Origin: JAXMDT01 sp046348685
GTDB lineage: Bacteria > Pseudomonadota > Alphaproteobacteria > Rickettsiales > UBA998
Assembly: GCA_046348685.1 (NCBI GenBank)
Contig: JAXMDT010000013.1
Location: 1-62,170 of the forward strand
Direction: 5' to 3'
Length of the DNA: 62,170 bases
Under the pieces are notes generated by a model. It saw nothing but the letters and a program-made list of their open reading frames with translations. It did no database searches and was not told the DNA's origin. The translations under genes and the position numbers were made by a program. Shown here piece after piece: positions 26,364 to 34,950 of the stretch (position 1 is its first letter; every line of letters starts with the position of its first letter).

Positions 26364-27092
26364 ATGAAGAAAAAAGATAAGGTCTTTGATCAGGCCGACG
26401 TAAAAATCCATGACTTCGTATTCAATAAAAAAGTAGCCACCGTATTCGATGATATGGTCACGCGTTCCGTGCCTTATTATCTCGAGATGCAGCGCATGAC
26501 CGCTGAACTGGCGCGTGATTTCGTCACGGAGGCAAGCCATGTTTACGATATCGGCTGCTCCACCGGCACGACGCTGCTGCATATGGATAGCTATATTGCC
26601 CCGAAAGATGTGACTTTTATCGGTATCGATAATTCTTATGAGATGCTGCAAAAAGCAAAAAAGAAGCTGGGTAAAAAACTGAAGCACCCTTTCCGCCTCG
26701 ATTATTGTGACCTGCATCAAGGGTTGACGATTGAAAATGCATCGCTCGTCACGTTGATCCTTACCTTGCAGTTTGTTCGCCCTTTGCAGCGTGAAAATAT
26801 TATCCGGCAGATTTATGAAGGGCTGAATGCGAACGGCGCGTTGATCATGGTGGAAAAAGTCACCAGTGAAGATACGATTTTCAATCGCCTCTTTATCGAG
26901 CACTATTATGATTTCAAACGCCGCAACGGTTATTCTGAGATTGAAATTGCCAAGAAGCGCGAAGCACTGGAAAACGTCCTGATTCCCTACCGCATGGACG
27001 AAAATTTCGACCTGCTCAAGCGGGCTGGGTTCAAACATGTTGAAGTATTTTTCCGCTGGTATAATTTCTGCGGCATCATCGCAGTAAAATAG
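26364..27092 (+). CDS. cmoA: Carboxy-SAM synthase
   Basis: 242 residues. Close to E. coli CmoA in pattern: KKVATVFDDMVTRSVPYYLE, VYDIGCSTGTTLLHM for SAM binding, FIGIDNSYEMLQ, LILTLQFVRP and DFKRRNGYSEIEIAKKREAL. CmoA makes carboxy-S-adenosylmethionine from SAM and prephenate, used by CmoB to modify U34 of tRNAs (cmo5U). CmoB is not in the window. SD AGGGG precedes the ATG. The next gene, 7 bp downstream, is a membrane methyltransferase, an unusual partner. Confidence 0.9.
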   Translation: MKKKDKVFDQADVKIHDFVFNKKVATVFDDMVTRSVPYYLEMQRMTAELARDFVTEASHVYDIGCSTGTTLLHMDSYIAPKDVTFIGIDNSYEMLQKAKKKLGKKLKHPFRLDYCDLHQGLTIENASLVTLILTLQFVRPLQRENIIRQIYEGLNANGALIMVEKVTSEDTIFNRLFIEHYYDFKRRNGYSEIEIAKKREALENVLIPYRMDENFDLLKRAGFKHVEVFFRWYNFCGIIAVK

Positions 27093-27099
27093 AGGCACT

Positions 27100-27846
27100 A
27101 TGGCAGAAGCAAAAACTCCTTTCATTCGCATCGGCGATTTTTTCTTCAAATATAGAAATTATCTCTTTCCTGCTGTTATTCTGATTATGTTCATCACATT
27201 CGCGCCGGAATATGAGTACAGGGGCAGCGAGTTGATTGAAGACTGGAAGGATGTCGTTGCGCTCATTATCGGCTTATCTGGTCTGGCGGTGCGCGGCGCT
27301 GTCATTGGTTATGCATACATCAAACGCGGCGGCCTCAATAAGCAGGTTTATGCGGACACTTTGGTCACTGAAGGGCTGTTCACCATCTGCCGCAATCCGC
27401 TTTATTTCGGAAACATGCTGATTTATTTCGCCGTGTTTCTCATGCACGGCAATCCCTGGGTAATTTTTTTGGGAACCGGTCTGTTCTATTTCATTTACAG
27501 TTCCATTATTGCGGCCGAGGAATATTTTCTGCGCAATAAATTCGGCGAAGCATTTGTAGCATATTGCCAAAACACGCCGCGCTGGATTCCACGACTTTCC
27601 AAATTCAAGCAAGCGACGGAAGGCATGGAATTCAAATTGAAAAAAGCGCTCGTCAAAGATTATTCAACCATCGGCATGACTTTAATTTCTCTTGCTCTTC
27701 CAGAACTTATGGAACTGGTGAAATTTTATCCCATACATACGGTTGAGGACGATATCAGGATTCTTGTTGCCATCATTTGCACCTGCGTCGTTTTCATGCT
27801 TGTTGTTCGTTTCCTCAAGAAAACGTCGCGCCTGAAAGTCAGCTAG
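27100..27846 (+). CDS. Membrane methyltransferase, isoprenylcysteine/phospholipid (ICMT/PEMT) family
   Basis: 248 residues with about five membrane segments. The family motif is clear: VTEGLFTICRNPLYFGNMLI, then AAEEYFLRNKFGEAFVAYCQ and TPRWIPR, the SAM-binding region of ICMT/PEMT-like enzymes. It likely methylates a lipid or lipid-linked group at the membrane. C-terminal extension with two extra membrane helices (about 185-245) beyond the motif is unusual. Seven bp after cmoA. Confidence 0.82.
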   Translation: MAEAKTPFIRIGDFFFKYRNYLFPAVILIMFITFAPEYEYRGSELIEDWKDVVALIIGLSGLAVRGAVIGYAYIKRGGLNKQVYADTLVTEGLFTICRNPLYFGNMLIYFAVFLMHGNPWVIFLGTGLFYFIYSSIIAAEEYFLRNKFGEAFVAYCQNTPRWIPRLSKFKQATEGMEFKLKKALVKDYSTIGMTLISLALPELMELVKFYPIHTVEDDIRILVAIICTCVVFMLVVRFLKKTSRLKVS

Positions 27847-28626
27847 GTGCTGCCTTCCCTGCTCGACGGCATATTGATTTTCTGCGCCGGTATCGGTGCT
27901 GGCGCTATTAACGCGGTGGCAGGCGGGGGCACGTTCATCGCCTTTCCTACGCTTGTTTTTATCGGGCTGACACCATTGGTCGCCAATGCCACCTGCTCGG
28001 TCGCAGTGTTTCCGGCGGCGATTTCCAGCGCCTATGCCTACCGCCAGCAACTGAAAGAAAGCCGGAAGATTCTGCCTATTATGCTGTCGATCGGATTCAT
28101 TGGCGGCGCGATCGGCGCCATGCTGCTCCTGCGCACGTCCGAACAGCATTTTGCAGCACTCATTCCATGGCTGATGCTGCTTGCGACAGTGGTGTTTATT
28201 TTCGGTAAACATTTAAATCGCGCATTGGGGCATTTTCTCGGTGAGCATCCGGCCAGCCAGCGCGTCCGCACGATCCTATCCTGCACCTTGCAGATGGCGG
28301 TGGCTATTTATGGCGGATATTTCGGCGCTGGGATGGGTATCCTGACACTTGCCGTATTGCAGGTGCTGGGTATGACGCATATTCACCTGATGAATGCCTT
28401 GAAAATATCCATTGGCACGGCAATCAACACCATTGCCGTTGTCATATTCATCATGGCAGGTATTGTCGCCTGGCCGCAAGCCTGCATCATGCTTGTCGGC
28501 GGGATTATCGGCGGCTATTGGGGGGCGCATCTTTCCTTAAAAGTTTCACCTGCTCGCGTGCGGCAGATCGTCATGATAATCGCCGTAAGCACGACATTAT
28601 GGTTCTTTCTAAAACAGTATGCATAA
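27847..28626 (+). CDS. TSUP (TauE/SafE) family membrane transporter
   Basis: 259 residues. GTG start immediately after the previous TAG, so co-translated with the methyltransferase. Two similar halves of hydrophobic helices; first motif GAGAINAVAGGGTFIAFPTL at ~14-33 and second GGYFGAGMGILTLAVLQVLG at ~157-176, the hallmarks of TSUP proteins. These move sulfite, sulfonates or other anions; the substrate is not predictable here. Confidence 0.9.
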   Translation: MLPSLLDGILIFCAGIGAGAINAVAGGGTFIAFPTLVFIGLTPLVANATCSVAVFPAAISSAYAYRQQLKESRKILPIMLSIGFIGGAIGAMLLLRTSEQHFAALIPWLMLLATVVFIFGKHLNRALGHFLGEHPASQRVRTILSCTLQMAVAIYGGYFGAGMGILTLAVLQVLGMTHIHLMNALKISIGTAINTIAVVIFIMAGIVAWPQACIMLVGGIIGGYWGAHLSLKVSPARVRQIVMIIAVSTTLWFFLKQYA

Positions 28627-28703
28627 AGATACCTAGTGCATCCTTGCCACATTGGTTTTTCCATAGAAGCGCATATATTTTGAGCGAATCAACGGAGGTT
28701 TAC

Positions 28704-29297
28704 ATGAAATTTTTGTCTGCACTGCTCGTTTCAACCGCTCTCCTGACTGCCAGCGCACAGGCTGAGCCAAAAGAATTCTCATTCGACGCGGCACATACCA
28801 ATATCATCTGGGGCGTAAGCCACGCCGGATTTTCCAACTTCGTTGGTGAATTTCGGGATTTTGACGGAAAAGTCATGCTCGATGAGCAGAACCCAACCAA
28901 AAGCTCTGTAAAGGTTACCATTAAGACCGGCAGCGCCCGCTCCGATTCGGATCATCTGGATGAAAAACTGAAAACGGATTTTTTCAATACGGCAAAGTTT
29001 CCGGATGCCACATTTGAAAGCACAAAGGTTACCAAAACCGGCGAAAAGACGGCTAAGATGGAGGGCAATCTGACATTGCTCGGCGTTACCAAGCCGGTGA
29101 CGCTTGACGTCACACTGAATAAAATCGGTCTCGATAAATGGCAGAACAAGCATAAAGCGGGTTTTCATGCGACCACTACTATCAAACGTAGCGATTTTGG
29201 CATGAATTATCTGGTGCCTGATGTCGGCGATGATGTCACCATCACCATCGATACGGAAATCATGCGTGAGCGGGAAAAAACGGATGTAGAAGAATAA
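28704..29297 (+). CDS. YceI-family periplasmic lipid-binding protein
   Basis: 197 residues from the ATG at 28704, chosen for its GGAGG SD and the signal peptide that follows (FLSALLVSTALLTASAQA). Mature part is a YceI beta-barrel: FDAAHTNIIWGVSHAGFSNF, SDHLDEKLKTDFFNTAKFPD and NLTLLGVTKPVTLDVTLNKI. Such proteins bind isoprenoid chains in the periplasm. Forms a cluster with a cytochrome b561 and a second YceI gene, a repeatedly seen pairing suggesting quinone-like ligand and electron transfer. Confidence 0.92.
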   Translation: MKFLSALLVSTALLTASAQAEPKEFSFDAAHTNIIWGVSHAGFSNFVGEFRDFDGKVMLDEQNPTKSSVKVTIKTGSARSDSDHLDEKLKTDFFNTAKFPDATFESTKVTKTGEKTAKMEGNLTLLGVTKPVTLDVTLNKIGLDKWQNKHKAGFHATTTIKRSDFGMNYLVPDVGDDVTITIDTEIMREREKTDVEE

Positions 29298-29331
29298 CAT
29301 TCGCCGCACGTAGCACAGTCGGCACATCTTT

Positions 29332-29889
29332 ATGCAGTGGAAAAATACGCTAGATACGTACGGTGCGGTTGCCAAAACCTTTCACTGGGTGGTCGCTCTC
29401 TTGGTTATCGGCCTGCTTTGCGTCGGTTTTTACATGACAGGAGCTGAGCGTACGCTCGGCATCCTGAAGCTTTACGGCTTGCACAAATCGGTTGGTCTTG
29501 TGGTGCTTTCCGCAGTAATACTTCGTATTCTCTGGCGGTTAATTAATAAAGTACCGCCGTTGCCTGCCGGTACGCCTGCCTGGCAACGCTGGGGCGCACA
29601 TTTTTCGCATTACGGACTTTATGCCTTGATATTCGCGCAGCCTGTTATCGGCTGGATGATGTCTTCAGCGGCCGGATTCACTGTTTCCGTTTTCGGCTTG
29701 TTCGCTATGCCTGATTTGATAGGTCCGGATAAGGATGCATTTGAAACCCTGCGTTTTCTGCATTGGCTTTGCGCCTGGGCGCTCATCGTTTTGATCAGCC
29801 TGCATGTCCTGGCGGCGCTCCAACATCATTTCCTTCACAAGGATAATGTGCTATTACGCATGATTCCATACGGTAAACTGAGAGATTGA
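29332..29889 (+). CDS. Cytochrome b561-type membrane protein
   Basis: 185 residues, four membrane helices. Heme-ligand histidines in typical places: AKTFHWVVALL (about 18), LYGLHKSVGLV (about 50), FLHWLCAWALIV (about 142) and ISLHVLAALQHH (about 156). It carries electrons across or within the inner membrane, probably from ubiquinol or to a periplasmic partner. Sits between two YceI genes; its stop is one base before the next ATG region (TGATATG), so likely one operon. Confidence 0.9.
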   Translation: MQWKNTLDTYGAVAKTFHWVVALLVIGLLCVGFYMTGAERTLGILKLYGLHKSVGLVVLSAVILRILWRLINKVPPLPAGTPAWQRWGAHFSHYGLYALIFAQPVIGWMMSSAAGFTVSVFGLFAMPDLIGPDKDAFETLRFLHWLCAWALIVLISLHVLAALQHHFLHKDNVLLRMIPYGKLRD

Positions 29890-29890
29890 T

Positions 29891-30451
29891 ATGAAAAAGA
29901 CCCTGCTAGCACTTGCCGCACTCTTCTTTGCGTTTCGTGCCGAGGCCGCACCGCAGCATCTGGTGATTGATCACACGAACAGCACACTGACTTTTACAGC
30001 AAATGTGAATGGCTCACCCTCTAAAGGCAGCTTCAAAACCTTTGATGCCGATATCGCGTTCGATCCAAAAGCGCTCAATGAGAGTTATGCAAACGTGACG
30101 GTGGAATTGAAAAGCGTCGAAAGCGCTTACGAGGAAGTTGCCAAGCAGCTGAAAACCATTCCATGGTTTAATATTGACCAGTTTCCGCAGGCGACCTTTA
30201 AGAGCACGAAGTTCCTCGCCAAGGGCGGCAATGATTACATCGCCGAAGGAACGTTGACCTTGAAAGGTGTCGCCCTGCCGGTTTCCGCCGCTTTCACCCT
30301 GGTGCGCTTTGATGACCAAGGAGCGGAGATCAAAGGCTCTAGCATGGTCAAACGCCTGATGTTCGGTATCGGTCAGGGCGAGTGGCAGGATACCTCAGCC
30401 GTCAAGAACGAAGTGCTGGTCGAATTTCATGTCACAGCGAAAAAGAAATAA
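29891..30451 (+). CDS. Second YceI-family periplasmic protein
   Basis: 186 residues with a signal peptide (LLALAALFFAFRAEA) and a YceI barrel: IDHTNSTLTFTANVNGSPSK, SAYEEVAKQLKTIPWFNIDQ and EGTLTLKGVALPVSA. Distinct from the first copy (different length and loops) but of the same fold. Starts two bases after the cytochrome stop, so coupled. Confidence 0.92.
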   Translation: MKKTLLALAALFFAFRAEAAPQHLVIDHTNSTLTFTANVNGSPSKGSFKTFDADIAFDPKALNESYANVTVELKSVESAYEEVAKQLKTIPWFNIDQFPQATFKSTKFLAKGGNDYIAEGTLTLKGVALPVSAAFTLVRFDDQGAEIKGSSMVKRLMFGIGQGEWQDTSAVKNEVLVEFHVTAKKK

Positions 30452-30475
30452 AAGCGCCCCGCGCCTCGCTTTTTA
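30450..30475 (+). terminator. Possible terminator after the YceI cluster
   Basis: AAAAGCG (30450-30456) pairs with CGCTTTT (30467-30473) around a C-rich 10-nt loop, followed by one more T. Overlaps the stop codon of the second YceI gene. Short stem, so moderate support. Confidence 0.4.
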
Positions 30476-30521
30476 CGCTTAAGCTACCAAAATTTAAGTT
30501 TTTTTATTACAGTCGCAGCGC

Positions 30522-31607
30522 ATGAACGATACGCTGTTTACTGTCATCCAAGCTTTGCAACTGGTAGCCCTCGGTCCATGCTTGTTCATTATCTTTTTCT
30601 TGGTCTTAACAGCTAAGGATTTCAGAAAGTCGATCATTCCTGCCCTCTTTTTCCTATCACTCTCCTGCAGCTTTCTGTTGCCGCTGACACCGCTTTTCAA
30701 AATCAACGTAAAGGGCAGCTTTTATGTATCCCTGCTATTTATTGAAAGCCTTACTCCGGCGCTTAGCTTTCTACTCATTATCCAGTTCCTTTCCAGCTCC
30801 ATGCCACGCTGGAGTTACTGGCTGATTCTCGCCCTGCCTGTTCTCGGCGGATCCTCTTTCATTTACGGCGCGGTTTATCTTGATGAAGTCTGCATACGCG
30901 GCGCGCACTGCGTCAGTCCCGAATCACTGAAAGTGCTTTATTTCGTCATCAGCTCAGCCGTATTGTTCCTGCTGCTTGTCATGCATTTTTCATTGAAGGG
31001 CATCGAGATTTCCAAAGAGGATATAACCCGTCACCATCGCTATTGGCTGGTTGTCGCCCTGATCGGGCTCAGCCTCGCCCTGCTTGCCAATGATCTCGTC
31101 TGGACTTCAGAATATACCAGTTCCGACCGGCATGATATGATTGCCACCGTCATCCGTATCGGCTTCATTTATCTGGTGCTCACCTCGATGTTCCGCATTT
31201 TCGATCATACGGTTGATATTGACGTGGAGCGCATCCCGACATTTAGCAGCCGCGGGCGTAAGCCGGTGAATGATGAAGAGATCGTCGATAAGCTGATGAA
31301 AGCCGTGACCGAAGATAAGATTTACCGCGAACTCGCGATCACTCGCGATACCGTCGCCTCGCGGTTGAAAATCTCCGAGCAGCTTTTATCGCGCGTTATC
31401 AACCAGCGCTTCCAGAAAAATTTCAATGAGTTTTTGAATTACTACCGCGTCGAGGAAGCCAAGCAGAAGCTGACGTTCGAGAAAGAGCTGCCGATTACCA
31501 ATATCGCGTTCGATGTCGGCTTTAACTCGATCGCATCGTTCAATCGTGTCTTCAAAGACATGACCGGCCAGTCACCTACGGAATACCGCGAAACAAGCAC
31601 GCGCTAA
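30522..31607 (+). CDS. AraC-family regulator with seven-helix membrane sensor
   Basis: 361 residues. Seven hydrophobic segments over ~1-230 form an N-terminal membrane domain. The C-terminal ~110 residues are an AraC/XylS DNA-binding domain: DTVASRLKISEQLLSRVINQ (first HTH) and NIAFDVGFNSIASFNRVFKD with GQSPTEYRE (second HTH and end). A membrane-bound regulator that probably senses an envelope or lipid signal. Its target is unknown; it ends overlapping the panB stop region by 4 bp on the other strand. Confidence 0.88.
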   Translation: MNDTLFTVIQALQLVALGPCLFIIFFLVLTAKDFRKSIIPALFFLSLSCSFLLPLTPLFKINVKGSFYVSLLFIESLTPALSFLLIIQFLSSSMPRWSYWLILALPVLGGSSFIYGAVYLDEVCIRGAHCVSPESLKVLYFVISSAVLFLLLVMHFSLKGIEISKEDITRHHRYWLVVALIGLSLALLANDLVWTSEYTSSDRHDMIATVIRIGFIYLVLTSMFRIFDHTVDIDVERIPTFSSRGRKPVNDEEIVDKLMKAVTEDKIYRELAITRDTVASRLKISEQLLSRVINQRFQKNFNEFLNYYRVEEAKQKLTFEKELPITNIAFDVGFNSIASFNRVFKDMTGQSPTEYRETSTR

Positions 31608-32412
31608 TTGCCGTAGCTCTCGTCCTTCCCAGGAAATTTTTTGCCGCGAACAGCCTTTGCGTAATCTTTGGCGGCGCGTTCCAGCTCGCCGCGGAGATTG
31701 CCGAAGGTGCGCACAAATTTCGGTGTCGAGGTAAACAGGCCAGACATATCTTCCGTCACCAGCACCTGCCCGTCGCAATCAAGCCCGGCGCCAATGCCGA
31801 TCGTCGGCACTTTGCTTTTCTTTGTGACATCCGCCGCAGTCTTTGCATCAACGCCCTCAATGAGCAAGGCGAATGCTCCAGCCTTTTCGACCGCCTTCGC
31901 ATCACGAAGACTTTTATCGCGCTCATCGTCGGTGCGCCCCTGATAACGATAGCCGCCCATAATGTTCACATGCTGCGGTTTAAGCCCGATATGCGCCATG
32001 ACGGGAATGGCACATTCTACCAGATAAGTAATCGTGTCCGCCATTTCCGTGCCACCATAGCCAGTTTTAACGGCGGCGGCACCCGTTTCCTGCAACACCC
32101 CGAGCACAGGCACGAAATGCATCTTCCTTCGATGCCTGGTAGGAACCGAGCATATCGATCACCACCATCACCTTGGCTGGAAGCACTAACACGACGGCGC
32201 GGCCATGGCGGATCATCATTCAGCGACACAGGCAGCGTACTCTCCATTCCGTAGAGCACCATGGTGATCACCGACCAGCAGGATATCAACATGCGGGTCG
32301 AGATTTCTGAACAGAAGCAGTATATAGGCGGTCAGTACGACAATTTTCTCCTCGCCTTTTTGCGGACGATGGCGGGCGCCGTAAAGACGTTGACGGAACG
32401 TGTAGTTGACAT
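31604..32412 (-). pseudogene. panB: 3-methyl-2-oxobutanoate hydroxymethyltransferase, frame broken
   Basis: The C-terminal two thirds is intact from about 32122 to 31604: PVMAHIGLKPQHVNIMGGYR, IGIGAGLDCDGQVLVTEDMS and KFVRTFGNL. The N-terminal third is also recognisable but split over frames: start MSTTRSVNVFTAP at 32412, then KGEEKIVVLTAY, DPHVDILLVGD, VLYGMESTLPVSL and LQETGAAAVK, each in a different frame. At least four indels are needed between 32090 and 32390. PanB makes ketopantoate for pantothenate/CoA synthesis. The cluster of indels extends into the neighbouring kinase gene, so sequence error is as likely as decay. Confidence 0.8.
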
Positions 32413-32525
32413 AGCAATTATACGGTTTCGATGTTTTACGTGCGGATAACGGTAATGCAGTTTTTTGAAGATGCGCGGGAAAGTGATAATCACCCGTCGT
32501 ACCCACGCCGACTTCGCTTTCAATG

Positions 32526-33917
32526 CTAAAGCTTCCGCCCATGATTTCCACAAATTTCTTTGAGCGGCAGACCGAGGCCGGTTCCTTCATATTTACGCGC
32601 GAGCGAGCTATCGACCTGGCCAAACGGCGACATGACGCGTGAGATATCCTTGGCAGCAATACCGATACCGCTGTCTTTGACTTCGAACGACACTGTATCG
32701 TTGGTGGAATCGTGCCAGACGGAAATTTTAACCTGGCCGCCGGCAGGCGTGAATTTGACCGCATTTGACAACAGGTTAAGCAGAACCTGCTTCAGCTTTT
32801 TGGCATCCGTTTGCAGAATAACCGCTTTGCTGGGCAGATCTTCTGCCAATGTGACTTGCGCTGATTCGGCGCGCGGAATAACGAGACGCAGGCTGTTTTT
32901 CGCCATTTTAAGCGCGTCGATCTCGGAAATATCCATCTCCAGCTTGCCGGCTTCCGCCTTGGAGTAATCCAGAATATCATTGATGAGGCTGAGCAGGTGT
33001 TTGCCGGAAGCGAGAATATCATCGAGATATTCCTGATGCTGCTTGCTCAGATTATTGGCGTTATCGACTCTGATAATCTCCGAAAACCCGATGATGGCAT
33101 TGAGCGGTGTGCGTAATTCATGCGAAATACTGGCGAGAAACTGCGACTTATCGCGGTTTTCCGCTTCGGCGGCCGCCGCCGCCGCAGTTAGTTCAAGGTT
33201 GAGCTCGTGCTGCTTGGCGATGATACCTTCGGCGCGGCGCGACGAGAGATAAAGCACAATAATCAGTACGACGAAAATAATAACGATCCCGCCGCTGGAG
33301 ATCACCTGAAAACTCGATAGTTTCTGCCATTGCGGTGTGACGTCATAATAAAGCTCGATAACTGCTTCAACCTTCTGTACGCGTGTGTCGGAAATAATCG
33401 GCGAATAATAGTCCGGAATAATCGGCACGTAGGTGAGGATGAGCGTGCCTTCCGTCGGCGTGCCGTCAGGTTTCAGGAAGTCCTGCCCTTTCATGATTTT
33501 TGAAACGGGCTTTCCTTGCAACGCACGTTGAAACATTTCCCTGTCCAGCGTCGGGTTCTGCTGGCCGGTAACGCGGTTGCTCATGGTGGATAGGATAAAA
33601 TTTGATTCCGGCGTATACAGCGTAATATTCGCGATCGGCATTTCTTCGAAATAAAGAAGCGAGTCGTCGGAAAATTCCCTGAATTCCCGATAATTCCGCC
33701 AGCTGGTGATCGGAATGCGGAAAAAGCGCAGCATAATATCATGATGCTTTTTCCAGGCGGAATTGATGTAGCCCTGCGCCAGTGCGCTGCTGTCCCGTTC
33801 GACGAGATCCTGCAAATCCCCTGAAGCAACGGATTTAAAGTAAATCCCCACGCCCAGCGCGGCGACAACGACAATCACGAAGCTGATCGCGGAAAAATAT
33901 CGTAAATAGCCAAACAT
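32526..33917 (-). CDS. Membrane sensor histidine kinase, 3' end frameshifted
   Basis: 463 codons in the open frame. Two membrane helices (about 8-28 and 210-230) flank a periplasmic sensor region; then a coiled linker, the His box FLASISHELRTPLNAIIGFS (about 275) and HATPase boxes NLLSNAVKFT, DSGIGIA and GTGLGLPL. Just after GLGLPL the frame goes wrong near 32562; the expected continuation (KFVEIMGGSFSIESEVGVGT, then ITFPRIFK) lies in other frames down to about 32450. So the intact protein would be ~30-50 residues longer. It autophosphorylates in response to an unknown envelope signal; no response regulator is adjacent. Confidence 0.85.
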   Translation of the reverse strand: MFGYLRYFSAISFVIVVVAALGVGIYFKSVASGDLQDLVERDSSALAQGYINSAWKKHHDIMLRFFRIPITSWRNYREFREFSDDSLLYFEEMPIANITLYTPESNFILSTMSNRVTGQQNPTLDREMFQRALQGKPVSKIMKGQDFLKPDGTPTEGTLILTYVPIIPDYYSPIISDTRVQKVEAVIELYYDVTPQWQKLSSFQVISSGGIVIIFVVLIIVLYLSSRRAEGIIAKQHELNLELTAAAAAAEAENRDKSQFLASISHELRTPLNAIIGFSEIIRVDNANNLSKQHQEYLDDILASGKHLLSLINDILDYSKAEAGKLEMDISEIDALKMAKNSLRLVIPRAESAQVTLAEDLPSKAVILQTDAKKLKQVLLNLLSNAVKFTPAGGQVKISVWHDSTNDTVSFEVKDSGIGIAAKDISRVMSPFGQVDSSLARKYEGTGLGLPLKEICGNHGRKL

Positions 33918-34092
33918 AATACGCGGGTTGCGGTGTCCTTTTCAGGGTTAGACTCAACCCTAGCACGAGCTGGGAAATAAAGCGTTAAGATGCAATACCT
34001 TGAATCACCTATGGCGAAATTTAGCAAAAAGTGAGACAAAATAGGCATTTGCATGATTTTAATGATTTCTCAAGTCTTTGCCGGAAAGCCTG

Positions 34093-34121
34093 TTGACTTT
34101 TCCTTAGAATCTTCGTAACTA
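34093..34121 (+). promoter_or_regulatory. Promoter of the rpmH operon
   Basis: TTGACT (34093-34098), 17-bp spacer, TAACTA (34116-34121), about 35 bp before the rpmH start codon. Good -35 and spacing, partial -10. Confidence 0.55.
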
Positions 34122-34155
34122 TGGCGCCCTGCTTATTTTTGAAGGAGCAAATACC

Positions 34156-34290
34156 GTGAAACGTACCTATCAGCCCAGCAAGCTTATCAGAAAGCGCCGC
34201 CACGGTTTCCGCTCGCGTATGGCTACGGTCGGCGGTCGTAAAGTGATTGCTACGCGCCGCTCTAAAGGCCGCAAGCGCCTTAGCGCCTAA
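34156..34290 (+). CDS. rpmH: Ribosomal protein bL34
   Basis: 44 residues, GTG start with GAAGGAG 7-8 nt upstream. The sequence KRTYQPSKLIRKRRHGFRSR, then GGRKVIATRRSKGRKRLSA, is L34 end to end. Large-subunit protein. First gene of the conserved rpmH-rnpA-yidD-yidC-engB run. Confidence 0.97.
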   Translation: MKRTYQPSKLIRKRRHGFRSRMATVGGRKVIATRRSKGRKRLSA

Positions 34291-34348
34291 TATTCTTTAT
34301 TATCAGTACGATTTAATATCCGCATCCGTGGATTAGAGTTGGATTTTG

Positions 34349-34699
34349 ATGGAAGCTTCGCCCAAAACCTCCCTATCACGTGCTGATTTTCTGGCAGCAG
34401 CCGGATCAGGGCAGAAAGCGATTAATCCGGCATTCCTTGTGCAGTTCAGGTCAACAGGACTCGGTATGGTACGGTTTGGTCTCACGGTGACCAAGAAACA
34501 CGGCAACGCCGTTATCCGTAATAAAATCAAACGGCGCCTGCGTGAGGCGGTGCGCGTGACACTAAGGGAAACCGCTTTACCGAACGGAGATTATGTCGTC
34601 ATTGCCCGAAATGAGGCATTAACCGCTGAATTTAATACCCTTCTCACATTCACCCGGCAGGCATTTTCACGTATTCACAAACCGAAGCCACTCGTGTAA
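34349..34699 (+). CDS. rnpA: Ribonuclease P protein component
   Basis: 116 residues from ATG 34349; a TTG directly before it at 34346 is an alternative start. The RNR signature GNAVIRNKIKRRLREAVR is at ~50-67, preceded by FGLTVTKKH. Binds RNase P RNA and aids 5' maturation of tRNAs. Only 58 bp downstream of rpmH, as usual. Confidence 0.95.
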   Translation: MEASPKTSLSRADFLAAAGSGQKAINPAFLVQFRSTGLGMVRFGLTVTKKHGNAVIRNKIKRRLREAVRVTLRETALPNGDYVVIARNEALTAEFNTLLTFTRQAFSRIHKPKPLV

Positions 34700-34711
34700 G
34701 AGTGCCGCGAC

Positions 34712-34942
34712 ATGAAACGTCTTCTACTCAGCCTGCTTTATTGCTACCGGCGACTGATTTCCCCGATGAAACCATCCTGCTGCCGGTTTTATCCTACCTG
34801 CTCGACTTATGCTGTCGAGGCGGTGGAAAAGCATGGCGCAGTAAAAGGCGGCTATCTGATGATCAGGCGTATTCTGCGCTGTCATCCGCTGGGTGGGCAC
34901 GGGATTGATCTCGTCCCGCCTTCCACTTCTTCGCATCTTTAA
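34712..34942 (+). CDS. yidD: Membrane protein insertion efficiency factor YidD
   Basis: 76 residues. Family pattern complete: LLYCYRRLISPMKPSCCRFY, PTCSTYAVEAVEKHG and RCHPLGGHGIDLVP, with the conserved Cys residues. An amphipathic inner-membrane-associated protein that helps YidC insertion. 12 bp after rnpA. Confidence 0.96.
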   Translation: MKRLLLSLLYCYRRLISPMKPSCCRFYPTCSTYAVEAVEKHGAVKGGYLMIRRILRCHPLGGHGIDLVPPSTSSHL

Positions 34943-34950
34943 GGATATCT

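Noticed and set aside
26271..27149. Open frame of 292 codons antisense to cmoA
   Set aside because: No family features and lies fully over cmoA; a shadow.
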